Part shown: piece after piece, positions 1-8,251 of the stretch | Layout: each line of letters begins with the position of its first letter | Position numbering within the stretch: the first letter of the stretch is position 1 | Notes under the pieces: model-generated | Told to the model about the DNA's origin: nothing | Seen by the model: only the letters and a program-made list of their open reading frames with translations | Databases searched by the model: none | Made by a program: the position numbers and the translations under genes | NCBI RefSeq assembly: GCF_005405285.1 | Contig: NZ_BJDT01000001.1 | Span: forward strand, 1 to 34,627 | DNA length: 34,627 nt | Direction of reading: 5' to 3' | Origin: Weissella sagaensis | GTDB lineage: Bacteria > Bacillota > Bacilli > Lactobacillales > Lactobacillaceae

Positions 1-189
<189 letters not shown>

Positions 190-372
190 AAAGCTTGAGT
201 ATAACTCATTAATTTGTTTTGTTTAACAGAAGTTAAACGAATTTACTAGCGAATTGACTTCGCAAATGTTTTTGTTTCAAGCATAATGCTTGAAGACCCT
301 ACACATTTGTTCTATCGAAACGATATTCAGTTTTCAATGACCTACGTCGTTGTCTCGCTGACAACTTAATTT
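190..372 (-). other. rrn leader with stem-loops
   Basis: This is the transcribed leader between the proximal rrn promoter and 16S. The minus strand contains TTGAAAACTGAATA (about 325-338), a sequence typical of Firmicutes rRNA leaders and spacers. Several inverted repeats can fold: TTCAAGCAT/ATGCTTGAA at 276-294, enclosed by CAAATGT/ACATTTG (263-269/303-309); GCGAA/TTCGC at 249-263; and GTTGTC/GACAAC at 349-365. Such stems usually serve RNase III processing and antitermination; that role is inferred here. Confidence 0.7.
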
Positions 373-401
373 ATATTACAGGATAATCAATCGTCTGTCA
401 A
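373..401 (-). promoter_or_regulatory. rrn promoter P2 (proximal)
   Basis: On the minus strand a perfect -35 TTGACA (401-396) is followed by a 17-nt spacer and -10 TAATAT (378-373). Transcription would start near 366, about 177 nt before mature 16S. Confidence 0.75.
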
Positions 402-485
402 TAACTAATTTCATTTAATTATGAATTAATTATTTTTGAATGAATGATTACTTGTAATATTGCTGACTCATTTGCCAACTCAATA

Positions 486-514
486 ATAATAACAGGAATC
501 TTAACGTTCGTCAA
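486..514 (-). promoter_or_regulatory. rrn promoter P1 (distal)
   Basis: On the minus strand TTGACG (514-509), a 17-nt spacer and TATTAT (491-486) form a second sigma-A-type promoter, 113 bp upstream of P2. Tandem promoters are common for rRNA operons. Confidence 0.65.
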
Positions 515-578
515 CAGGTTATTATCGTTAATTTTTAACGAACATTGTTTAATTATACATAGCAATTTAATTATAGAA

Positions 579-606
579 AAAAACTGGTATCTAAATACCA
601 GTTTTT
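579..606 (-). terminator. Terminator after the mvaA-sir2 cluster
   Basis: A perfect 12-bp inverted repeat (AAAAACTGGTAT / ATACCAGTTTTT, 579-590/595-606) with a 4-nt loop lies 8 bp past the sir2 stop. Its A/T ends supply a U-run on either strand. It separates the sir2 transcript from the rrn promoters. Confidence 0.88.
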
Positions 607-613
607 CTATCAA

Positions 614-1315
614 TTAGACTTGTAACGCTTCAAAAAATTCACGTGCATCACCCACGATTTGTTGTACATTAGCCGGTGCTGGAATTTTTTCTAAATTAAC
701 TGCTAACACTGGGGCTGTTGGTTTAGCATATTGCAATAGTCCTGCGAATGGATAAACAACAAAACTAGTACCAACAATTACAATCAAATCTGCTTGCATC
801 ACCCACTGAGCAGCTTGATCTACCTTAAATGGAATTTCACCATATAAAGTAATTGCTGGTCGTAATAAAGCACCATCTGACCGGTATTGTGACTTTAGAT
901 ATGAAACAACACTATCTGGTTTACCATCAATTGGTGCATAAATATTATATAGAGAGCCATGAAACTCAATAATATTCTTAGCACCAGCTTTTAAATGTAA
1001 CCCATCAACATTTTGCGTGATAATACGGGCACGATTTTCATTAGTTAATGCAGCCATCTTTTGATGAATAACATTAGGTTGAGCATCTAAAAAGTACATA
1101 TTGTCCTTCATAAATTGATACATTTTATCTGGTTCTTTAGCCAATGCTTCCGTACTTAAAAGATATTCAGGTGATAACGAAACACCATCATAGATACCAC
1201 CCTTAGAACGATAATCTGGAATACCCGATGCTGTCGAAACACCTGCACCTGTTAAAAAGACAATGTTTTTAGCATTATCAAATAATTTTTGTGTTTCTGA
1301 CGTTACTAATGTCAT
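614..1315 (-). CDS. SIR2-family NAD-dependent protein deacylase-like, no zinc cysteines
   Basis: A sirtuin fold protein of 233 aa. The NAD-binding motif GAGVSTASGIPDYRS is near the N-terminus. QNVDGLH and the catalytic-histidine motif EFHGS follow, then GTSFVVYP near the C-terminus. Canonical sirtuins carry two CxxC pairs between the HG motif and the RPxxxxxGE motif. Here that segment (YNIYAPIDGK to LLRPAITLYGE) has no cysteine, and the whole protein has none. The start was placed at the ATG at 1315, preceded by AAGGAGG with 5-nt spacing; an in-frame ATG 12 codons upstream lies inside the previous gene. The upstream stop TAA is part of this Shine-Dalgarno sequence, so the gene is translationally tied to its neighbour. 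It could remove acyl groups or ADP-ribosylate; the substrate is unknown. Confidence 0.88.
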   Translation of the reverse strand: MTLVTSETQKLFDNAKNIVFLTGAGVSTASGIPDYRSKGGIYDGVSLSPEYLLSTEALAKEPDKMYQFMKDNMYFLDAQPNVIHQKMAALTNENRARIITQNVDGLHLKAGAKNIIEFHGSLYNIYAPIDGKPDSVVSYLKSQYRSDGALLRPAITLYGEIPFKVDQAAQWVMQADLIVIVGTSFVVYPFAGLLQYAKPTAPVLAVNLEKIPAPANVQQIVGDAREFFEALQV

Positions 1316-1325
1316 TTCCCCCTCC

Positions 1326-2276
1326 TTAACGTATTGCAAATGGTTGCCCAATTTTAACCAAAACTTCCTTAACAGGTGTTTGATAGAGCTCTTTAAAGAA
1401 TTTAGCTAAGTTATCATCTGGCACCGACAAGACAAAACTATTTTGGCCAGATGCCTTCAATAACCCAGCATAAGCTTCTTTGTCAGTATGACGATCTTGC
1501 ATAGTCAAATGTTTAATATCAAATACTTGTGCTAAAGGCAATCGTAGTTGACGTTCCGATAATACTGGCGTCAACGTTGCAAATTCATCAGCATGAATCT
1601 CAGGCAATCCCCAAGTAATCATTTGTTCATCAAACATTTTAAAAGCTGTTACAACAGCCCGGTGGACACCAAAGGCATTTTTAATATCATCAACCTTCAT
1701 AGCATCAAATATTTTTTGTGCAGCTGTCCATGATTGTGGGTATTGTTGTGCCATGGTTGCCATAATATCATTAGTTTCTTGTGGTACACTATGCAAAAAT
1801 ACCTGTAAATCTAATAACGTTAACAAACGCAAAGCATTTTCACTGTTATTATCAGTTGTTTCTGGCGTTAATGTTTGTTGTACACCACTGACCATCCCCT
1901 GAACAACTGCCTGAGTCAACATGCCATGTGATGCTTGCTCACGATAAATAATTGCTCGCAATGCTGGCTGATATAAATGAGTTGACATGACCATCAATTG
2001 ATCGGTTAAATTAATATCTTGTCCTTTAAGTTGAAAATATATTTGAGGATAACCATTCAACGTCAATAACATTGTCAATAACTCAGCGGTTGCTAAAAAA
2101 TCAGGTGCCGTACCATCTGTTACTTCAACCATTAATCGTGTTCCAAGCATATCTGTTGAAACTTGGTCATGTGTAATCACACCAGTTGCTGTATCAGTAC
2201 CACGTAAAATAACTGACCCAGGATATACTGCATTGACTTGATCTAATAATGCTAACGTGTCTTTTGTAAATTTCAT
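1326..2276 (-). CDS. IpaB/EvcA-like family protein (unknown function)
   Basis: A 316-aa soluble protein with no signal peptide or membrane segment. I recognise it only as resembling the protein annotated IpaB/EvcA family in lactobacilli and Leuconostoc, and that label does not imply a secretion role. It is rich in Leu, Gln and Thr, starts MKFTKDTLALLDQVN and ends VLVKIGQPFAIR. It sits 15 bp after mvaA and 10 bp before sir2, so the three form one transcription unit. The ribosome binding site is weak (ATAGGAAAA). The conserved neighbourhood with mvaA is an observation, not evidence of a mevalonate role. Confidence 0.6.
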   Translation of the reverse strand: MKFTKDTLALLDQVNAVYPGSVILRGTDTATGVITHDQVSTDMLGTRLMVEVTDGTAPDFLATAELLTMLLTLNGYPQIYFQLKGQDINLTDQLMVMSTHLYQPALRAIIYREQASHGMLTQAVVQGMVSGVQQTLTPETTDNNSENALRLLTLLDLQVFLHSVPQETNDIMATMAQQYPQSWTAAQKIFDAMKVDDIKNAFGVHRAVVTAFKMFDEQMITWGLPEIHADEFATLTPVLSERQLRLPLAQVFDIKHLTMQDRHTDKEAYAGLLKASGQNSFVLSVPDDNLAKFFKELYQTPVKEVLVKIGQPFAIR

Positions 2277-2291
2277 CTTATTTTCCTATCT

Positions 2292-3554
2292 TTAATTTGT
2301 TTTTTCTTGGCGTAATTGTTGCAGTAATTCGCTTGCCAATGTGGCATTTATTTTAGGGGCTTCATTTAACTTAGCCACTAATGGTGCAATTTCATCTGCA
2401 TGTGCACCAACTTGAACTGCTAAAGACTTTGCTTGTAGTGCCATATGTCCAGCTTGAATACCAGTTGAAACTAAAGCTCTAAGCGCTGATAAATTTTGTG
2501 CTAAACCAGTTGCTACAATAATGCTTGCCAATTCTTTGGCTGTTGGTTGGCCCATAATATGATGATTTAATTTAACTGCAGGCACAATGCCAATAGAACC
2601 ACCAACAACCCCTACTGACAAGGGCATTGTCGTTGTTCCAATCAATTCATCATCAATAACCTGCCATGAAACTAATCCTTGATACTGACCATTATGCGCT
2701 GCATAAGCATGTAAAGCAGCATTAACAGCTCGCGTATCATTACCACTGGCCAATACAACAGCTTCAATACCATTTAAAATACCCTTATTAGCCGTTACTG
2801 CTCGATGTGGTGATAATGTTTCCATATGACTAGCTAATGCAATTTTTTGTGCAACTTCAGTGCCGGACAACCCTTGCTTAGTTGCTAATGCAGCTGTTGG
2901 AATTGCAACCTTTGCCGTAATTAATGACTCAGTACCATAATTTGATAAAATCGCCATTAACACTTGGTATCCTTGTTGTCGCAACTTATCTGCAACAGCT
3001 TCGGCCATCGTATTAACCGTATTTGCACCCATTGCTTCTTTGGTATCAACCATCACATTAACAGCAACCGTTTTTTCTGCCAATATTTCAACTAAAATAC
3101 TTTGCGCACCACCACCACGAGCAGCCATTGATGGATGCGCATCATTCGCCCACTTTAATAGTAATTGTTCATTTTTTTGAACATACTCTGATAATGCTGA
3201 AATATCTTGCACATTAACTAATAAAATTTGACCACGCATTAAATGCTGTGAAAACTCAGTTTGAACGCCAACACCTTGGCGCATGATACGTGCACCATTA
3301 TTAGCAGCCGCAATCACACTTGGTTCTTCAGTTGCCATTGGCACATTCACTTCTTGTCCGTTAACTGGTAATTTTAATAACAATCCCATTGGCACACCAA
3401 AGTTCGTAATATAATTTTCAACTTGCTGTTCACCAATATGATTATAATTTTCTTTAATTAAATTTTGCTCTGCACTTGTTAATTTTTGATTAGCGGCCAA
3501 GATATTAACTCTCTCTGACCAAGAACGTTTATAAAATTGCTGCCAATTTGCCAT
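2292..3554 (-). CDS. mvaA: Hydroxymethylglutaryl-CoA reductase (class II)
   Basis: Reduces HMG-CoA to mevalonate, the committed step of the mevalonate route to isopentenyl diphosphate used by lactic acid bacteria. The 420-aa length fits class II enzymes. Visible family motifs are VENYITNFGVPMG, the catalytic-glutamate region MATEEPSV, HRAVTANKGILNG with the catalytic lysine, LASGNDTRAVNAA with the catalytic aspartate, and the C-terminal GHMALQAKS. Automatic pipelines often call this family degradative because of Pseudomonas mevalonii; in this host a biosynthetic role is more likely. Two ATGs lie two codons apart. The second (3554) was chosen because GAGG sits 9 nt upstream, against 3 nt for the first. 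First gene of the mvaA-sir2 cluster. Confidence 0.93.
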   Translation of the reverse strand: MANWQQFYKRSWSERVNILAANQKLTSAEQNLIKENYNHIGEQQVENYITNFGVPMGLLLKLPVNGQEVNVPMATEEPSVIAAANNGARIMRQGVGVQTEFSQHLMRGQILLVNVQDISALSEYVQKNEQLLLKWANDAHPSMAARGGGAQSILVEILAEKTVAVNVMVDTKEAMGANTVNTMAEAVADKLRQQGYQVLMAILSNYGTESLITAKVAIPTAALATKQGLSGTEVAQKIALASHMETLSPHRAVTANKGILNGIEAVVLASGNDTRAVNAALHAYAAHNGQYQGLVSWQVIDDELIGTTTMPLSVGVVGGSIGIVPAVKLNHHIMGQPTAKELASIIVATGLAQNLSALRALVSTGIQAGHMALQAKSLAVQVGAHADEIAPLVAKLNEAPKINATLASELLQQLRQEKTN

Positions 3555-3639
3555 CACCATATTCCTCTTTATTCAATCTTTTATTAGTTTAACAGTTATT
3601 CATGCTTTTTTGCGGTACTGTATTTAAATTTTATACAAA

Positions 3640-3689
3640 AATATCTCGACATCATCAGCCCAATAATCAGCCAATGATGTCGAGATATT
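3640..3689 (-). terminator. Terminator of the MerR-type regulator
   Basis: A perfect 16-bp inverted repeat (left arm AATATCTCGACATCAT, 3640-3655; right arm 3674-3689) with an 18-nt loop lies just after the regulator stop. On the minus strand it is followed by TTTTTG, a U-run, before the mvaA upstream region. Confidence 0.9.
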
Positions 3690-3701
3690 AAACAGTATCA
3701 C

Positions 3702-4172
3702 CTACTCAATAGGGGCTGAATCAGCGTCCCATGGTTGAACAGTATATTTTACTTTATTATTTTCATCAATCTGAGCGTACAAGCGCTGTGTTTTATCTTC
3801 ATCGAAGAAACCTAAATCAACAGCTGGCGCATTGTTTAATACTGTCATCCCCTGCACACTATGCCGAATAACCTCATGTAGAACATGCCAATTTTCTTGA
3901 TGTTCCTTCGTTTTTTTAACAGCACCTTGCAAGGTATAACCCTCATCTAAAAACTGCTTAATAGAAGCAACCGTTACATAAGCCTTATAATTATAAACAC
4001 GTGCTTCTTGTTCACCCTCTCGAATTAGGGAAGAGATGATTCCTTTACTTTCCCAATAGCGCAATTGTCGGGTTGAAGCTCCTGTCATTGTTGCTAACTC
4101 ACCAATCCGAAATTGAAATAACTCTGATTCCAGGGCCTTCATTCGGTATGAATGCTCTCCTGAAAATGCCAT
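3702..4172 (-). CDS. MerR-family transcriptional regulator
   Basis: A 156-aa regulator. The winged-helix DNA-binding domain lies at about residues 21-85: FRIGELATMTGASTRQLRYW is the MerR helix-turn-helix, followed by ARVYNYKAYVTVASIKQFLDEGYTL. The tail (about 86-156) is acidic and has no recognisable ligand domain or cysteine cluster. It is not an orthologue of GlnR, whose HTH reads ARQIRYYEE, although both belong to the MerR superfamily. Start at 4172 has AAGGAG 7 nt upstream. It lies 68 bp downstream of the LTA synthase gene on the same strand, with a palindrome at 4209-4225 in the gap, and has its own terminator. The target is unknown; the adjacent LTA synthase is a candidate. Confidence 0.85.
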   Translation of the reverse strand: MAFSGEHSYRMKALESELFQFRIGELATMTGASTRQLRYWESKGIISSLIREGEQEARVYNYKAYVTVASIKQFLDEGYTLQGAVKKTKEHQENWHVLHEVIRHSVQGMTVLNNAPAVDLGFFDEDKTQRLYAQIDENNKVKYTVQPWDADSAPIE

Positions 4173-4208
4173 ACTTTTTCTCCTTCAACCAATTATAATC
4201 GTATTAAT

Positions 4209-4225
4209 TGTCAGGTTATTTAACA
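4209..4225. promoter_or_regulatory. GlnR/TnrA-box-like palindrome upstream of the MerR gene
   Basis: The sequence TGTCAGGTTATTTAACA exactly fits the GlnR/TnrA operator consensus TGTNA-N7-TNACA. It lies 37 bp upstream of the MerR gene start and overlaps no coding sequence. Because GlnR is itself a MerR-superfamily protein, the site could be an autoregulatory operator of the adjacent gene or a true GlnR site. Only eight positions are specified, so chance is possible. Confidence 0.45.
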
Positions 4226-4240
4226 AATTTGTCAACCTTA

Positions 4241-6412
4241 TTATGGATTTGGCGTATCATCACCACCATCAGTATCATCACCACCATCCGGGTTAACTTG
4301 TTGAATACGTGATGTATCTGATTTAGGTTTATCCTTCTCAGGCGCATCTGTTTCATATAATGATTGTGATTTCTTATCATGACGCTGATGCCATAATGAT
4401 GTTGATTCATCACCTCTTTGTTCATCTAATGTCTTTAGCTTAGCTAAGCCATTTGCATAATTATACTTAGAAGCATCAACAGACTGATATCCCTTTGGCT
4501 TATAAAAACGTAGCAAATCTTTTTGATTAAGATTATCGGAGACTTTTAGTTTCTCACGAACTTCTTTTTTGTACTTATCAATCTTATCTTGGACTTCCTT
4601 AGATGGGTTTGTAATCACCTCACCCGTTTTATTATCATATAATTCATGGTTAGTATACGTATATTCTGGTGTAACAAAATCTTTATCGCGGAAGGCGACC
4701 ACTTGACTACGCTTTGGACTCAATAAATCTTGACCTAATTGCACATATTTTTTAGAGTCAACACCCAACAAGTGCAATAAAGTAGGCATTACATCGATTT
4801 CACCACCATAAGTATGATTAATACCACCACCATGCCAACCTGGAATGTTTATCATAAATGGTACACGTTGTAATTGTGCATTATCATAATCAGTCCATTC
4901 ATTAGGATCCTTCCCTAATACAGATGCTAGTTCTTTATTCTCTGAATTTGAAATACCATAATGGTCACCATACAAAACAATAATTGAATTGTCATATAGT
5001 CCTGATTTTTTTAGATAATTGTAAAATTCACCAATTGATTGATCAAGATAATGGTTTGTCTCAAAATAACCATTAACAACATCAGAATCAGTATCCGTTG
5101 TCACAAAATTAGGATCTTTATCTTCATCATCTAAGCTATAAGGGAAATGATTTGTCACTGTTATATATTTTGCATAAAATGGTTGTTGCATTTTTTCTAA
5201 ATAAGGCACTGAATCATAGAACAATAATTTATCCTTTAATCCATAGCCCATCGCTTTATCACCTGATGTATCATAATAACTAGCATCAAAGAAATACTGG
5301 TATCCCATATTCTTATAAACGTTATTACGATTCCAAAAACTCGCATTATTTCCATGGAAGACAGCCGACGAATAACCACCATTTTGTTTCAAAATTGATG
5401 GCATTGCTTGGAATGTTTGATCATTTCCCTGTGTTGCAAATAGTGAACCTTGTGGTAACCCAAATATCGAGGTTTCTAACATATTTTCAGCATCAGATGT
5501 TTTTCCTTGACCAACTTGATGGAAGAAATTATCAAACGCAATTGTCGAATCAGAATGATAAATACGATTTAGATTTGGCGTTACTTCTTGATCATTAACT
5601 TTTAAATCAAGCGAAAATTGTTGAAATGATTCCAAATGAATCGTAAAAACATTTTTTCCTTTAGCCACACCAGCATATTTAGCATTTGCATCAGCGTAGT
5701 TTTTATTAACATAATCTAATACATTATCAATATCTGACTTCTTAGCGGATTTGCGCATCTCAGTAACACCACGCGTTTTAACCCCATCAAATATCGTATA
5801 CGCATCAATACCCAAATATTTAACCAACATCTTACTATCAAATTGACGTGTGATTAATTGGGGACGATCCGCTTCACCTAATACTAAAGTCGTCATAAAA
5901 CCAAATATAGCTAAAGTTGATACTGAAAAGCCCAAAAACTTCGAAGTTGCTGTCTTATCAAAACGCATCTTTTTAAATAAAAAGAAAATGATAAAAATCG
6001 GAATATCAATCCAATACAATAAGTCATGAATATTCGTTAAGGCAAATCCAGAAGCCCCTAGTCCTTGATTAACTTTATCGTACCCTAGCATGGTGGCAAC
6101 TGACATAAAATCTGTAAATTCACGATAATAAATGACATTTAAATGCACTAACAGTGTATTTATGATGTACATAATAATCGCAATAGGATAAAATAACTTT
6201 GATTTTTTAAAATAAAAAGCAATTCCAATCAGCAACATTGCTAATGGTATCGGATTTAATAGTAAAGTTATCAATTGAACAATGGAAGCTCCTGAATACA
6301 GATGAAAATCCATTATATTTGCTAATTGTGTTTTTCCCCAGACCAATACAACTAATAAGACAAAAAAGCCAAAACGTGTATTTATCCAAGAAAAACGACT
6401 CTTATGCGCCAT
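4241..6412 (-). CDS. ltaS: Lipoteichoic acid synthase (LtaS-type phosphoglycerol transferase)
   Basis: Polymerises glycerol-phosphate from phosphatidylglycerol into lipoteichoic acid on the outer membrane face. The 723-aa protein has five hydrophobic segments in residues 1-180 and then an extracellular sulfatase-fold domain. The catalytic threonine is T305 in GQGKTSDAEN, and E261 in IHLESFQQF is a metal ligand. Further family motifs are FHGNNASFWNRN, LYGDHYGIS and VPFMINIPGWH. The Asp/Gly tail contains a short repeat (GGDDTDGGDDT). The length is slightly above the ~650 aa of Staphylococcus LtaS because of this C-terminal extension. A minus-strand TTGACA at 6475-6470 is a candidate -35, but no good -10 accompanies it. 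The ribosome binding site is weak (AGAAGAGA). Confidence 0.94.
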   Translation of the reverse strand: MAHKSRFSWINTRFGFFVLLVVLVWGKTQLANIMDFHLYSGASIVQLITLLLNPIPLAMLLIGIAFYFKKSKLFYPIAIIMYIINTLLVHLNVIYYREFTDFMSVATMLGYDKVNQGLGASGFALTNIHDLLYWIDIPIFIIFFLFKKMRFDKTATSKFLGFSVSTLAIFGFMTTLVLGEADRPQLITRQFDSKMLVKYLGIDAYTIFDGVKTRGVTEMRKSAKKSDIDNVLDYVNKNYADANAKYAGVAKGKNVFTIHLESFQQFSLDLKVNDQEVTPNLNRIYHSDSTIAFDNFFHQVGQGKTSDAENMLETSIFGLPQGSLFATQGNDQTFQAMPSILKQNGGYSSAVFHGNNASFWNRNNVYKNMGYQYFFDASYYDTSGDKAMGYGLKDKLLFYDSVPYLEKMQQPFYAKYITVTNHFPYSLDDEDKDPNFVTTDTDSDVVNGYFETNHYLDQSIGEFYNYLKKSGLYDNSIIVLYGDHYGISNSENKELASVLGKDPNEWTDYDNAQLQRVPFMINIPGWHGGGINHTYGGEIDVMPTLLHLLGVDSKKYVQLGQDLLSPKRSQVVAFRDKDFVTPEYTYTNHELYDNKTGEVITNPSKEVQDKIDKYKKEVREKLKVSDNLNQKDLLRFYKPKGYQSVDASKYNYANGLAKLKTLDEQRGDESTSLWHQRHDKKSQSLYETDAPEKDKPKSDTSRIQQVNPDGGDDTDGGDDTPNP

Positions 6413-6478
6413 AGTTGTTTTTTCTCTTCTTTCTAAAAGTTGTTTGATTAATTTTTAAAATTAGTATCTTGTCAATTA

Positions 6479-6535
6479 TATCGCAAATCATTTTGTGACA
6501 CCTTACTTCTTTCATAAAATAACTAAATTGCGATA
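6479..6535 (+). promoter_or_regulatory. Promoter of the GNAT gene flanked by an inverted repeat
   Basis: TTGTGA (6493-6498), a 16-nt spacer and TAAAAT (6515-6520) form a plausible plus-strand promoter. It is bracketed by TATCGCAA (6479-6486) and its exact reverse complement TTGCGATA (6528-6535), a possible operator in the divergent ltaS/GNAT region. No regulator can be assigned. Confidence 0.45.
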
Positions 6536-6570
6536 AAATAATAACAATCTATTACCCTAGGAGAAAGCAA

Positions 6571-7029
6571 ATGAACGAAGTAAACTTTAACATAAAACAT
6601 GCCTATGGCAGTGGTGCAATTAATGATGCAGCACTAATGATTCGTAAACAAGTTTTTGTCACCGAACAAGGTGTACCACTAGATATTGAAATAGATGATT
6701 TAGATAGTCAAACCACCCATTATGTTGGCTTTTTGAATGAAACGCCCGTCGTTACTGCCCGAATTGCTGAAAATGAGGCACACACTAACTGGCATGTACA
6801 ACGTGTTGCAACAGTTAAAGAAGCACGAGGTAATGGTTATGCTGGTAAATTGCTAAAGAAAATTATTACTGACGCACAACAAGCTAACATACAAAGTCTT
6901 GACTTAGGTGCTCAAGTCCAAGCCATGGGTTTTTATGAAAAACTTGGGTTCACGGCCACAGGACCTGTTTTCCAAGAAGCAAATATTGATCACCGTCGCA
7001 TGATTTTCAAAACTGATTTTACCTCATAA
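6571..7029 (+). CDS. GNAT-family N-acetyltransferase
   Basis: A 152-aa single-domain acetyltransferase that would transfer acetyl from acetyl-CoA to an unknown small molecule or protein amine. The acetyl-CoA pyrophosphate loop is visible as VQRVATVKEARGNGYAGKLL (about residues 86-105). The C-terminal FYEKLGFTATGPVF is the usual GNAT beta6-beta7 signature. N-terminal KQVFVTEQGVPLDIEID resembles the ElaA/YjcF subgroup. Start at 6571 is supported by TAGGAGAAAGCAA upstream. The gene is monocistronic, transcribed against its neighbours, and ends at a strong shared terminator. Confidence 0.9.
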   Translation: MNEVNFNIKHAYGSGAINDAALMIRKQVFVTEQGVPLDIEIDDLDSQTTHYVGFLNETPVVTARIAENEAHTNWHVQRVATVKEARGNGYAGKLLKKIITDAQQANIQSLDLGAQVQAMGFYEKLGFTATGPVFQEANIDHRRMIFKTDFTS

Positions 7030-7062
7030 TTTCACTCAATGATTAATTTACCTCTATATCAT

Positions 7063-7098
7063 AAAAAAGTAGCACATCTCAAAATGTGCTACTTTTTT
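7063..7098. terminator. Bidirectional terminator
   Basis: AAAAAAGTAGCACA (7063-7076) pairs perfectly with TGTGCTACTTTTTT (7085-7098). It has A and T runs at both ends and sits between the convergent GNAT and Rgg-like genes. Confidence 0.93.
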
Positions 7099-7103
7099 TG
7101 TAT

Positions 7104-8075
7104 CTATGAATTTGCTTGTGTGACATTTTGATAGTCAATTACTGGTTTGATAAATTCTTGATACGATCGTTGTGACAGGTAAGTAAAGGTTGGCCAAAAG
7201 CGATCATCAACCATGAAGTTCAAAGCTTTTACGGTTGCTTCCCATAATTTTCTTGCTTTCTCCTCTTGCCCATTTAACGTTAATTTAAGCACTTCTGATA
7301 GTTTTTTAACAAATATAAAATAACTACCATAGTCAGGGAACTTATTTTCTTCAATATAACGCATTGTTAGCGTAACATTTTCTGTATCCCCATTTTCTAA
7401 TGCTAACAACAACATTTGAAAATTTAACAGACCAACATTCCAAACTGCTGCTGGTGCAAAATGATCCATTTCAACTAAACCATAGCCTTCTAACGAGATA
7501 ATTTTTTCAACCTGATTTGTCATTTCACCAACCATTTTTTTGACAGAATCATATGGCACATGGCGAATAATATTTGCAAATAATAACATATCAGTAGATG
7601 AGTATAGCTCACGTTTTTTTAGGAACTTAACGATAGTTGGTCGTGCAATTTCAACCAACCGATATCTTTGGCCAAAATCTACGACTTGCGAATTAATCGC
7701 ACGCACAACATTTAGTAATAAACGCGTATTATGCGTTTCTTCAAATAAAGCAAGTACTTGATAAACCATATCTTCATTCGGTGTTGTGGTATAAGATTGT
7801 AAGTCCAATCCTAACTCTTTAATCGTATCATCTATTAATTCCGGTTGTGTCAGATAAATATGTAATAATAATTCATCATATGACACATCAATTGTCGTCA
7901 ATAAATTTACAAAAGTCGTTGCACTAACACGACCATTTCCCTTTAGATAATCATACAAACGTGATCTTGAGATATCAACAGATTCTAAAATTCTTGGAAT
8001 AGAAATATTACGTTTTTTAATAAAATGTATTAAGGCATTCCGAACGGCTTCGGCAGGCACACGATTTTTTTCCAT
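7104..8075 (-). CDS. Rgg/GadR/MutR-like transcriptional regulator
   Basis: A 323-aa protein. An N-terminal helix-turn-helix (about residues 18-50, ISIPRILESVDISRSRLYDY) is followed by a long all-helical region with alternating charged and leucine-rich stretches. That architecture matches Rgg-type regulators with a TPR-like peptide-binding C-terminal domain, although it is somewhat longer than typical Rgg (about 285 aa). Start at 8075 has GGGAGA upstream. A minus-strand -10 TATAAT lies at 8119-8114 with a poor -35. No pheromone-precursor gene is evident next to it. It lies downstream of the MMPL exporter on the same strand but is separated by a terminator. Confidence 0.65.
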   Translation of the reverse strand: MEKNRVPAEAVRNALIHFIKKRNISIPRILESVDISRSRLYDYLKGNGRVSATTFVNLLTTIDVSYDELLLHIYLTQPELIDDTIKELGLDLQSYTTTPNEDMVYQVLALFEETHNTRLLLNVVRAINSQVVDFGQRYRLVEIARPTIVKFLKKRELYSSTDMLLFANIIRHVPYDSVKKMVGEMTNQVEKIISLEGYGLVEMDHFAPAAVWNVGLLNFQMLLLALENGDTENVTLTMRYIEENKFPDYGSYFIFVKKLSEVLKLTLNGQEEKARKLWEATVKALNFMVDDRFWPTFTYLSQRSYQEFIKPVIDYQNVTQANS

Positions 8076-8193
8076 TAATAATTATCTCCCACAACGTATT
8101 TCTTATAATTATCATTATACAGCTAATTAAGTACTCTACTAAAAAATTTATAGATTTTATATTAATTATTTTTACTAGATTAGTGACATATAA

Positions 8194-8231
8194 AAAACGT
8201 TTAGATTACTTTTCAATAACCTAAACGTTTT
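8194..8231 (-). terminator. Terminator of the MMPL gene
   Basis: AAAACGTTTAG (8194-8204) pairs with CTAAACGTTTT (8221-8231) across a 16-nt loop, just after the MMPL stop. On the minus strand it ends in ACGTTTTTTA. Confidence 0.75.
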
Positions 8232-8251
8232 CAACTCATTAATGATGCAAT

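Noticed and set aside
419..613. 64-codon minus-strand open frame between sir2 and 16S
   Set aside because: It overlaps the sir2 terminator and the rrn P1 promoter; the Ile/Asn-rich protein reflects AT-rich DNA.
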